From contig SUWC01000021.1 in the NCBI GenBank assembly GCA_015061665.1, forward strand, positions 1 through 41,613: DNA of 41,613 nucleotides. Reading direction: 5' to 3'. Position 1 is the first letter of the stretch, and the number at the start of each line of letters is the position of its first letter. This DNA comes from Lentisphaerota bacterium (GTDB lineage Bacteria; Verrucomicrobiota; Kiritimatiellia; RFP12; UBA1067). The notes beneath the pieces were generated by a model. It did not search any database and had not been told where the DNA came from. It saw nothing but the letters and a program-made list of their open reading frames with translations. This document shows, in pieces, positions 13,933-20,724 of this stretch. The translations under genes and the position numbers were made by a program.

Positions 13933-15788
13933 TGATAGAATCCGTTACGTTTGATTGCCTCCAGTCGCCCCTTACGGCTTTCATGCCGCAGGACACTAGT
14001 GGTTTGGCGCCGCTGTCGCTGCCGCAGGAATTCTTTGTGCGCAGCGGTAGCGATGACGGGGCATGCGGCAAGACGACGAACGCCCCAACCGAAGAATCCG
14101 TCAGCAGATTCCAGAAGGCGATGGAGATGCCGTCACGGGACGTCGCGTCTATCGCCGCGGCAATTGTCGGCATGGCAAAGATTGAGAAGCAGCCTGCAGT
14201 GGACAAGAATGTTGTTGTCGACGCGCCAAAGCCGTCGGTCGACGCGCCTGTTCTGAGCGCCGCTGAACCGCTGGCTTGTGAGCCTCGCCAAAATGCGCCG
14301 CAGCCGAACGAGGTTCGCATCGACCCTGGGCATCCTCAGCCGATTTTGCAGACTCAGACGATTTTGCAGACTCCAATCGTTGTCGAAGTCGAGGAACAGC
14401 CTACGGCGGTTCGACGTGTTGTCCGCAGTGTGCCGCTGCCGACAGTTGTCGAACCCGTCGTTAGCGCACCTCAGCCGACGGTTGCCGAGCCTGTCGTTGG
14501 CGCGCAGCAGCCGACGGCGGTCCAGCCCGCCCCTGAGCAGCCACAGACGATTTCTCCGGCTCCAGTCGTTGTCGAGCCAAAGGAGCAGCCTGTTGCGGCA
14601 GCGCCAGAGCGCGTTGTACCCAGCGTACCGCAGCCAGTAGTAGCTGAGACTGTTCCCAGCGTACCTCAGCCGACGGTTGCCGAGCCTGTCGTTAGCGTTC
14701 AGCAGCCCACGATAGCCGAGCCTGTCCCCATCTCGCCCCAGTCGACGGTTGCCGAGCCTGTCGTTGGCGCGCAGCAGCCAGCGGCGGGCCAGTCCATTCC
14801 CGAGCAGCCGCAGACTATTTCTCCGGCTCCAGTTGTTGTTGAGCCCAAGGAGCAGCCCGTTGCGGCAGCGCCGGAGCGCGTTGCACCCAGCGTGCCGCAG
14901 CCAGTGGTAGCAGAGACTGTCTCCGGCGTGCCGCAGCCAGTAGTAGCTGAGACTCTTCCCAGCGTACCTCAGCCGACGGTTGCCGAGCCTGTCGTTAGTG
15001 CGCCGCAGCCAGCGGCGGTCCAGCCCGCCCCTGAGCAGCCGCAGACTATTTCTCCGGCTCCAGTCGTTGTCGAGGCCAAGGAGCAGCCCGTTGCGGCAAC
15101 GCCGGAGCGCGTTGCACCCAGCATGCCGCAGCCAGTGGTAGCAGAGACTGTCTCCGGCGTGCCGCAGCCAGTGGTAGCTGAGACTGTTCCCAGCGCACCT
15201 CAGCCGACGGTTGCCGAGCCTGTCGTTAGTGCGCCGCAGTCGACAGTGGCGCAGCCTGTGCCTGAGCAGCCCCAGATGACGGTTGCGAATCAAGAGGTTG
15301 CCAGGCCCAATGCAGTTGACAAACCAGTCGCAGCCGTCGACTCTGAATTCACGGAGGTCGAGCCAGAGGAATCGGCGCGTGTCGTCGTTGACGTTCGGCA
15401 TGTCGTTCAGCCGGAAGTCGCGCAGCCTGCTGTGTCGGCAAACGCGATTGCGCCCTCTGCCGTTACGGACCGCATACTGAATGCCGTCGAGACGGTTAAT
15501 CAGATTTCCGAAGCAGTGGCTGCAAGCATTGAGGTTACTCCCTCGATTATAAAGGGCGAAGGCGAGGTGCTGATTCGTCTCAAGCCGGATGTGCTTGAAG
15601 GCTCGGAGATCAAGCTGACGTCGAAGGACGGGACGCTCTCGCTTGAAATCGCGCCAGCGACTCCAAAGTCGGCCGCGGTTGTCGTCGCGAACATCCCGCA
15701 GCTTGAGCGCGCTCTTGCCGAGCACATTCCGGCCTTTCGCAGTTTTGTCGTTGCAGTGAAGAAAGGAGCGCCAGATGAAGCCAAGTGA
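13932..15788 (+). CDS. sctP: SctP, needle-length ruler and specificity switch
   Basis: A 618-residue protein combining a long repetitive, Pro/Val/Gln-rich middle (about 150-490) with a C-terminal T3S4-type domain (about 525-610; EVLIRLKPDVLEGSEIKL and VANIPQLERALAEHIPAF), similar to YscP and FliK. It is expected to be secreted during assembly, to measure needle length, and then to act on SctU to switch substrates. The middle holds a longer repeat starting at residues 201, 290, 367 and 444, giving unit lengths of 89, 77 and 77, built from PQPVVAETV- and QPTVAEPVV-like motifs. Such proline-rich repeats should be extended rather than helical. ATG 13932 overlaps the sctO stop as TGATG. Confidence 0.85.
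   Translation: MIESVTFDCLQSPLTAFMPQDTSGLAPLSLPQEFFVRSGSDDGACGKTTNAPTEESVSRFQKAMEMPSRDVASIAAAIVGMAKIEKQPAVDKNVVVDAPKPSVDAPVLSAAEPLACEPRQNAPQPNEVRIDPGHPQPILQTQTILQTPIVVEVEEQPTAVRRVVRSVPLPTVVEPVVSAPQPTVAEPVVGAQQPTAVQPAPEQPQTISPAPVVVEPKEQPVAAAPERVVPSVPQPVVAETVPSVPQPTVAEPVVSVQQPTIAEPVPISPQSTVAEPVVGAQQPAAGQSIPEQPQTISPAPVVVEPKEQPVAAAPERVAPSVPQPVVAETVSGVPQPVVAETLPSVPQPTVAEPVVSAPQPAAVQPAPEQPQTISPAPVVVEAKEQPVAATPERVAPSMPQPVVAETVSGVPQPVVAETVPSAPQPTVAEPVVSAPQSTVAQPVPEQPQMTVANQEVARPNAVDKPVAAVDSEFTEVEPEESARVVVDVRHVVQPEVAQPAVSANAIAPSAVTDRILNAVETVNQISEAVAASIEVTPSIIKGEGEVLIRLKPDVLEGSEIKLTSKDGTLSLEIAPATPKSAAVVVANIPQLERALAEHIPAFRSFVVAVKKGAPDEAK
14532..15260 (+). repeat. Tandem repeats within sctP
   Basis: Three in-frame long repeats begin with codons for PEQPQTISPAPVVVE at 14532, 14799 and 15030; a fourth, partial one starts at 15261. 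Spacing is 267, 231 and 231 bases. The two 231-base units are nearly identical, suggesting recent duplication. Shorter QPxVAEPV-type units fill each repeat and extend upstream to about 14440. Confidence 0.85.
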
Positions 15789-16653
15789 AATCCTTAAGCT
15801 CCTCCCGCAGTGGGAGCACGCGTCTTCAGCCGACATCGTCGCGTCACCTGCGTGGTCCGTCCCGTGTCGCATGGGCGAGACGGCTTGCACGCTAAAGGCG
15901 GCGGAGGTAGTGCCGTCGGACACGCTCGACGTCTCGATTGTCCTTGGAGGCACGGAATACGTTCTTTCAATAGCGGATTCGCCGGTGTTCGCCGATCTCC
16001 ACAGCCTCTGGGCGAATCGAGCCGACGTTCCGGAGCCGATTCTTCTTGCGCTTGTCGAGAAGGAGTGCGGGATGCTCTTGCAGACAATCGAGAACGTAGT
16101 TCGCCGAGAGCTGAAAGTGCTGGGCGTCGCAAAGGGCAAGAAGGACGAGTCGCTGAGCCTCGCGCTTGACGTTTCGGAAGGCCAGCCGATTTCCTTTATG
16201 CTTTCGTCTACGCCGCAGCTTGTCAGGGCGTTTGGGCAGCTCGCCTTCATAGACGTCTCGAACCCGATTGTCAGGGACGCGCGGATAAGCGTCGTTCGAG
16301 ACATGGCCGCCTTTACGCTTTCGGCCGCGGACATGATGTCCATCGCCCCTGGCGATGCGCTTATAGTTCCAGAATTCGACTCTTCTCCGGCTCGCCTTAT
16401 AGCGGAGTCGCGGCTTCTTGTGGACGGCAACGGCGTGTCGCCGTATGCCGACGACGGGCTGCTGCACATCGTTGAATCCGCTCCTGGGACGGTGACGCTT
16501 GGTTGGCTCCTGGACTACGCCGCTTCCCCGTCGCAGATCCCGTCCGCCGAACCTGGCGAGATCAAGCTTGTCGCAGGCGGAAGGACGATCGCCGTCGGCA
16601 AGGTCGAGCGCCTTGGCGGACAGTCCGTCATGAAAGTTGAGTCGAAAGGATAA
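15775..16653 (+). CDS. sctQ: SctQ, cytoplasmic ring/pod protein
   Basis: A 292-residue YscQ-family protein forming the pods of the sorting platform. The N-terminal domain (1-150) is variable. A first SpoA-like domain lies at about 155-235 (IAPGDALIVPE, then RLIAESRLLVDGNG). A second, short SpoA-like domain ends the protein (about 237-292, GEIKLVAGGRTIAVGKVERL). The second domain seems about ten residues shorter than usual between PGE and the final strands. AAGGAG precedes ATG 15775, which lies inside the sctP 3' end (14-bp overlap). Many SctQ genes also produce a separate C-terminal fragment from an internal start; GTG 16420 (residue 216) is a weak candidate here. Confidence 0.85.
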   Translation: MKPSEILKLLPQWEHASSADIVASPAWSVPCRMGETACTLKAAEVVPSDTLDVSIVLGGTEYVLSIADSPVFADLHSLWANRADVPEPILLALVEKECGMLLQTIENVVRRELKVLGVAKGKKDESLSLALDVSEGQPISFMLSSTPQLVRAFGQLAFIDVSNPIVRDARISVVRDMAAFTLSAADMMSIAPGDALIVPEFDSSPARLIAESRLLVDGNGVSPYADDGLLHIVESAPGTVTLGWLLDYAASPSQIPSAEPGEIKLVAGGRTIAVGKVERLGGQSVMKVESKG

Positions 16654-16658
16654 GAGCC

Positions 16659-17375
16659 ATGTTTCAAACAGATCCTTTTTCGCTCATACTTCTATTTGTC
16701 GGGCTGTCGCTGCTGCCGTTCGTGGCGATGATTGCGACGAGCTACCTGAAGATCGTCGTCGTCATGTCGCTGATCCGAAACGCGCTCGGCATCCAGTCGA
16801 TCCCGCCAAACATGGTTATCAACGCGCTAGCGATGATCCTTTCTTTCTACATCATGGCCCCCGTGATGAACGAATCCTGGACGATCGCAAGGGAGGAGAT
16901 GGCAAAGAACAGCCCAGGGGTCCAGGTCGCGCCGCCAGCCGGCGGGGCCGCAGCAGGCGCTGCCGCCGCTCAGGGGCGCTGGTTCGAGACGGACGCCGTT
17001 GCGAAGGCTGCGGAGCCGTTCCGCGACTTCCTGTCCAAGCACACGTCCGACAGGGAGCGCGCCTTCTTCGTGCGAACGGCCGAGCGGCTTTGGGCCAAGG
17101 ACGAGAACGAGCTGGCGAAGGTTGACCCCGATAGCTTCTACATCCTCATCCCGTCGTTTTGCGTGTCCGAGCTGACGAAGGCGTTCCAGATCGGCTTCCT
17201 TGTCTATCTTCCCTTTATCGCAATCGACATAATCATATCCAACATCCTGCTTGCGATGGGCATGATGATGGTTTCGCCTGTGACGATCTCGCTGCCGTTC
17301 AAGCTGCTTCTTTTCGTCATGGTCGACGGATGGACGCTTCTCATCCAGGGGCTTATAAGGGGGTACGCGACATGA
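16659..17375 (+). CDS. sctR: SctR, export apparatus core protein
   Basis: A 238-residue YscR/FliP-family protein, five copies of which form most of the export-gate core in the inner membrane. The N-terminal pair of hydrophobic segments (LILLFVGLSLLPFVAMIATS and the INALAMILSFYIMAPV region) and the C-terminal pair (about 160-235) bracket a soluble loop. The conserved TSYLKIVVVMSLIRNALGIQ and FQIGFLVYLPFIAIDIIISN segments are present. The loop contains an unusual Ala/Gly-rich stretch (PPAGGAAAGAAAAQG, about residues 90-104). An ATGA overlap couples it to sctS. Confidence 0.96.
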   Translation: MFQTDPFSLILLFVGLSLLPFVAMIATSYLKIVVVMSLIRNALGIQSIPPNMVINALAMILSFYIMAPVMNESWTIAREEMAKNSPGVQVAPPAGGAAAGAAAAQGRWFETDAVAKAAEPFRDFLSKHTSDRERAFFVRTAERLWAKDENELAKVDPDSFYILIPSFCVSELTKAFQIGFLVYLPFIAIDIIISNILLAMGMMMVSPVTISLPFKLLLFVMVDGWTLLIQGLIRGYAT

Positions 17376-17638
17376 GTCAGGCGCAGCTTCTGGATTATGC
17401 GCAGACATGTCTGCTGATTGTCCTGCGCCTTTCGCTGATTCCCATCCTCGTCGCAACGGTGATAGGCATCCTCGTCTCGCTTCTGCAGGCGCTGACGCAG
17501 ATACAGGAGCAGACGCTCGGCTTCGCGGTCAAGCTGATCGCGATATCGCTGACGCTCCTTGCCTGCGCCTCCTGGATGGGCTCCACGCTTCTTCTCTACA
17601 CCAGGGACATCTTCACACACTTCGCGCTTCTGAGGTAA
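17372..17638 (+). CDS. sctS: SctS, export apparatus protein
   Basis: An 88-residue protein with two hydrophobic helices (about 13-38 and 48-72), matching YscS/FliQ in length and motifs, including the loop ALTQIQEQTLGFAVKL. Four copies wrap the SctR-SctT core. Its start overlaps the sctR stop by four bases and its TAA is directly followed by the sctT ATG. Confidence 0.95.
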   Translation: MSQAQLLDYAQTCLLIVLRLSLIPILVATVIGILVSLLQALTQIQEQTLGFAVKLIAISLTLLACASWMGSTLLLYTRDIFTHFALLR

Positions 17639-18436
17639 ATGCCATACGTAGAGTTCCATAGATGGATACTGGCGGCGGTCCTTGCGATGGCAAGGATCGG
17701 GGGCGCGTTCGCCGTCTGCCCGGCGCTGACTGAGTCCATGATTCCCGGCGTGGCGAGAAGGGCTGCGGTGCTTGGGTTTGCGTGCATCGTCATTCCATTC
17801 ATCCACGACGGGATGCCCCCGGGCGAGCCGAACGCATGGATGTTCTCCTTCCTCGCTGTCAAGGAGGCCATAATCGGCTTCTTCATCGGCTTCTTCGCGG
17901 CGATACCGTTCTGGGTGGCCGAGAACGTCGGCAACTTCATCGACAACCAGCGCGGCGCTACCATGGGCGAAGTCTACTCGCCGCTCTCCGGCGCGCAGGT
18001 CTCGACCATGGGCATTTTCTTCACGCAGGTCGTGTCGACCATCTTCTTCGTCAGCGGCGCGGTGTTCATCCTGCTAAGCTCGCTGTACACAAGCTATTCC
18101 ATCTGGCCCGCCTTCCCCGCCGATTCCTCGTGCGTCGTCCTGCCGACGTTCGCGCCAGACGCTCCCGTGAGGATGCTTGGGGCGCTGGACGGCATGCTGC
18201 GCACCACCGTCGTCATTTCCGCTCCGGTCATCATCGTCATGTTCCTCGCTACGGTCGGGCTTGGGCTCGTCAACAGAACAGCGCCTCAGCTCAACGTGTT
18301 CTTCCTGTCGATGCCTGTCAAGTCGGCGCTGGGAATAGCGATGCTTGTCATATACATTCCATTCATCCTGGACATGCTCATGTATTCCAGGGAGAGTGCG
18401 ATCCTCGGTCCGCTTCGCAAAATGCTGGGAGGGTAG
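17639..18436 (+). CDS. sctT: SctT, export apparatus protein
   Basis: A 265-residue YscT/FliR-family integral membrane protein with about six hydrophobic segments. Conserved features include the N-terminal LAMARIGGAFAVCPALTES, the region AENVGNFIDNQRGATMGEVY with its family-typical FIDxQRG, and the C-terminal NRTAPQLNVFFLSMPVKS. One copy completes the SctR5-S4-T1 core. The gene begins immediately after the sctS stop and is followed by sctU three bases later. Confidence 0.96.
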   Translation: MPYVEFHRWILAAVLAMARIGGAFAVCPALTESMIPGVARRAAVLGFACIVIPFIHDGMPPGEPNAWMFSFLAVKEAIIGFFIGFFAAIPFWVAENVGNFIDNQRGATMGEVYSPLSGAQVSTMGIFFTQVVSTIFFVSGAVFILLSSLYTSYSIWPAFPADSSCVVLPTFAPDAPVRMLGALDGMLRTTVVISAPVIIVMFLATVGLGLVNRTAPQLNVFFLSMPVKSALGIAMLVIYIPFILDMLMYSRESAILGPLRKMLGG

Positions 18437-18439
18437 CCT

Positions 18440-19540
18440 ATGGCAGAAAGCGCTGGCGAGAAGACCGAGATGCCTACCCCGAAGAAACTGCGCGACGCGC
18501 GGGAGAAGGGACAGGTCTGCACATCGAAGGACATCGTGTCGACTGCCATTCTCATCGTCCTCTTCGCGGTCCTTGGCTGGATGGGCATGGCTCTCATGGA
18601 CGACATGGAGTCGCTCCTGCGCTTCCTGTCCGGCGCCATTTCCGAGAACTCAGAGGGGGCCGTGCTCCAGGCTGGCCAGCTGACGTCGTTCTACATCCTC
18701 AAGCACTCCTTCGTCTTCGTCGCCGTCGCCGCAGTGATCGGCATCGTCGGAAACGTAGCCCAGATCGGTTTCCTTTTCACGTTCGAGCCCCTTATCCCGA
18801 AGCTCGAGAAGCTCAACCCCGTCGAGGGCGCGAAGAAGATATTCTCTATGAAGAACCTCTTCGAGTTCCTCAAGAACGTCGTGAAGGTCTCGTTCCTCAG
18901 CTATCTCCTGTACAAGATCATCTGGGCAAGCGTCCCCGAGCTGCTGACCATGTGCTACGGCACGGTAGACGACATATTCCCGAGCCTCATGCTTATGCTG
19001 AAGCGCCTTGCCATATACACCGCCTTTGGCTACATAGTGATTGCTATCGTCGACCGCATCTTCCAGGGACGCAACTTTACCAAGCAGATGATGATGACGA
19101 AGGACGAGGTGAAGCGCGAGTACAAGGAGATGGAAGGGTCCCAGGAGGTCAAGCAGGCGCAGAGGGAGTTCCGCAACGAGATATTGAACGGCCCGGAGCC
19201 CGCCAAGGCGGCCAAGGAGTCCAGCGTCGTCGTCACAAACCCGACCCATCTGGCGGTCGGCATCCGCTTCAAGGCCGAGGAATCGCCGCTCCCGCGCGTC
19301 TGTGCGCTCGGGGCGGGCAAGGTGGCCCGCATCATCCGCGAGACCGCGCTTGCCGAAGGCATTCCAATCATCGAGGACAGACCCCTCGCACGAGCTCTCT
19401 ATGCCAACGGCAAGATTGGAGATTTCATACCCGATTCGCTGATTGAACCAGTGGCGGAAGTCCTGAAATGGGCCAAGCAGATACAGGACGCACGCAAGGA
19501 AGAGGAAGAACTAGACAGCGTGAAACTGGAGGATTTATGA
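18440..19540 (+). CDS. sctU: SctU, autoproteolytic export switch protein
   Basis: A 366-residue YscU/FlhB-family protein. The start EKTEMPTPKKLRDAREKGQ is the family N-terminus. Four hydrophobic segments (about 30-215) follow, then a cytosolic linker and the autocleavage motif NPTH at residues 267-270, inside VVVTNPTHLAVGIRF. Cleavage between Asn and Pro enables the switch to late substrates directed by SctP. The C-terminus is extended and charged (ARKEEEELDSVKLEDL). Its stop overlaps the start of the sigma-factor gene by ATGA, physically coupling the last structural gene to a regulator. Confidence 0.97.
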   Translation: MAESAGEKTEMPTPKKLRDAREKGQVCTSKDIVSTAILIVLFAVLGWMGMALMDDMESLLRFLSGAISENSEGAVLQAGQLTSFYILKHSFVFVAVAAVIGIVGNVAQIGFLFTFEPLIPKLEKLNPVEGAKKIFSMKNLFEFLKNVVKVSFLSYLLYKIIWASVPELLTMCYGTVDDIFPSLMLMLKRLAIYTAFGYIVIAIVDRIFQGRNFTKQMMMTKDEVKREYKEMEGSQEVKQAQREFRNEILNGPEPAKAAKESSVVVTNPTHLAVGIRFKAEESPLPRVCALGAGKVARIIRETALAEGIPIIEDRPLARALYANGKIGDFIPDSLIEPVAEVLKWAKQIQDARKEEEELDSVKLEDL

Positions 19541-20082
19541 ACATAGAAGAACTCTATAGGACGATTGCACCGCGCCTTACGAATTGGCTTGTGGCTTCCG
19601 GCAGTTCGTATCACGAGGCGTGCGACATCGTTCAGAACACCTTCCTTAAGCTATGGAAGATGCGTGACGACCTAAGGGACGAGGGCAACGCCATCTCAGG
19701 CCTCGCCTTCACCATGGCCCGCAACCTGCGCAAGAACCTCGCGCGTGACAACGCCCGCCTTGCGTTCGTCGGGGAGATGCGCGATTCGGACGAACCAGAG
19801 GACGGCTCCCTTGTGGAGCATCGCACGGACCTCCGCCAGGCTGCATACAGAGAGCCTGACAGCAGTGTCGACGTGGAATACCTACGCAAGAGGCTCTCCG
19901 AGGCGTTCTCCAGGCTGCCTCCGATCCTGCGCGACGCCTATACCCTTTTCCAGGTCGGCGAGATGTCCGTCCGCGACATCGCGGCGCAGACTGGCGTGAG
20001 CGAAAACCTCGTCAAGGTGCGGATCTTCCGCGCCAAGGAGAAGCTCCGCGAAATTCTTTCGGATGTGCGTGTAACCTTTTAG
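19537..20082 (+). CDS. ECF-type sigma factor coupled to sctU
   Basis: A 181-residue sigma-70-family protein with only regions 2 and 4. Region 2 is at about 25-70 (EACDIVQNTFLKLWKMRDDL), and region 4 at about 120-175 (LPPILRDAYTLFQVGEMSVR, then DIAAQTGVSENLVKVRIFRA as the helix-turn-helix). A long acidic linker (about 75-110) joins them. It overlaps the sctU stop by four bases, so its synthesis should follow that of the secretion apparatus. No classical membrane anti-sigma factor follows; instead STAS and PP2C/HATPase proteins appear downstream. It could activate T3SS substrate genes elsewhere or the array itself; the target is not visible here. Confidence 0.85.
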   Translation: MNIEELYRTIAPRLTNWLVASGSSYHEACDIVQNTFLKLWKMRDDLRDEGNAISGLAFTMARNLRKNLARDNARLAFVGEMRDSDEPEDGSLVEHRTDLRQAAYREPDSSVDVEYLRKRLSEAFSRLPPILRDAYTLFQVGEMSVRDIAAQTGVSENLVKVRIFRAKEKLREILSDVRVTF

Positions 20083-20122
20083 CAACAGCCGTGTATACAA
20101 GGCAGATAAGGAGAACTCGAAC

Positions 20123-20392
20123 ATGGAGATTAATTTCAACAGCAAGGCAACATGGCATGAACCGATTGGAGCTGGAGTCACTGGCGCGGAAGTCGGGGCG
20201 GTCGACTCGTCTCGCGCTCCACAGCAGAAAAGCAGTCTGAAGGTCTCAGTGGAGGCTCGCGACGGGCTTTCGGCCGCCGAGCCCACAGCCAACGTGCCGG
20301 ACTCCGCCCTGAGCAGAAACGACGACATCGGGAGGCTCGTGAATGCCGCATTCAGCCTACCGGCGCCGCCCATTCCGCAATTCACGGATTGA
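20123..20392 (+). CDS. Small unknown protein, possibly secreted by the T3SS
   Basis: An 89-residue protein I do not recognise. The first 55 residues are polar, rich in Ser, Ala, Thr and Gly and probably unstructured, like many T3SS secretion signals. The C-terminus contains a possible short helix and a proline motif (DDIGRLVNAAFSLPAPPIPQ). There is no signal peptide or membrane segment. AAGGAG lies about 9 bases ahead of ATG 20123, and the gene sits between the sigma factor and the STAS gene. It could be a small secreted protein or a regulator binding the neighbouring proteins. Function unknown. Confidence 0.6.
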   Translation: MEINFNSKATWHEPIGAGVTGAEVGAVDSSRAPQQKSSLKVSVEARDGLSAAEPTANVPDSALSRNDDIGRLVNAAFSLPAPPIPQFTD

Positions 20393-20427
20393 CAGACATT
20401 TCAATGAGAAACACGGGAAACAACAAA

Positions 20428-20721
20428 ATGCAGATAGAAAAGACGTCTGAAGGATCAAAACTTACACTCAAGGTCTCTGGAAGGCTCGACACCAACACGT
20501 CGCCCGATCTGGAGGCCGCGCTGAAGCTCGACGGCGTGACGAACGTCGTGTTCGACTTCACTAACCTGGAGTACATTTCGTCCGCAGGTCTTCGCATCCT
20601 CCTCTCCACGCAGAAGGCGATGATGGCCTGCGGGGGCGAGATGTCCGTCGCGAACCCCAACGCAATGGTGTCCGGCGTGTTCGACATGACCGGGCTCAGC
20701 AGCGTTCTCCGCATAGTGTAG
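20428..20721 (+). CDS. STAS-domain anti-anti-sigma protein (RsbV/SpoIIAA-like)
   Basis: A 97-residue single STAS domain. The typical opening TLKVSGRLDTNTSPDLEAAL and the phospho-site segment NLEYISSAGLRILLS are clear; the first or second Ser of ISSAG corresponds to the residue phosphorylated in RsbV/SpoIIAA. Such proteins bind kinase/anti-sigma proteins when unphosphorylated. ATG 20428 gives a domain-length protein; an in-frame ATG at 20404 would add eight residues. It ends 3 bp before a gene carrying both the phosphatase and kinase domains that would act on it. Confidence 0.88.
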   Translation: MQIEKTSEGSKLTLKVSGRLDTNTSPDLEAALKLDGVTNVVFDFTNLEYISSAGLRILLSTQKAMMACGGEMSVANPNAMVSGVFDMTGLSSVLRIV

Positions 20722-20724
20722 CCT

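Noticed and set aside
14440-15290. CRISPR array
   Set aside because: The repeats are in-frame protein repeats of sctP, with no constant spacer length or palindromic repeat unit.
14133-16469. 778-codon minus-strand frame opposite sctP and sctQ
   Set aside because: It mirrors the sctP repeats (Arg/Leu/Asn-rich on the opposite strand) and has no supported start or homology. The plus-strand genes explain the region.
17782-19446. 554-codon plus-strand frame overlapping sctT and sctU
   Set aside because: It is a shadow frame rich in Arg, His and Gly. SctT and SctU are complete in their own frames with conserved motifs.
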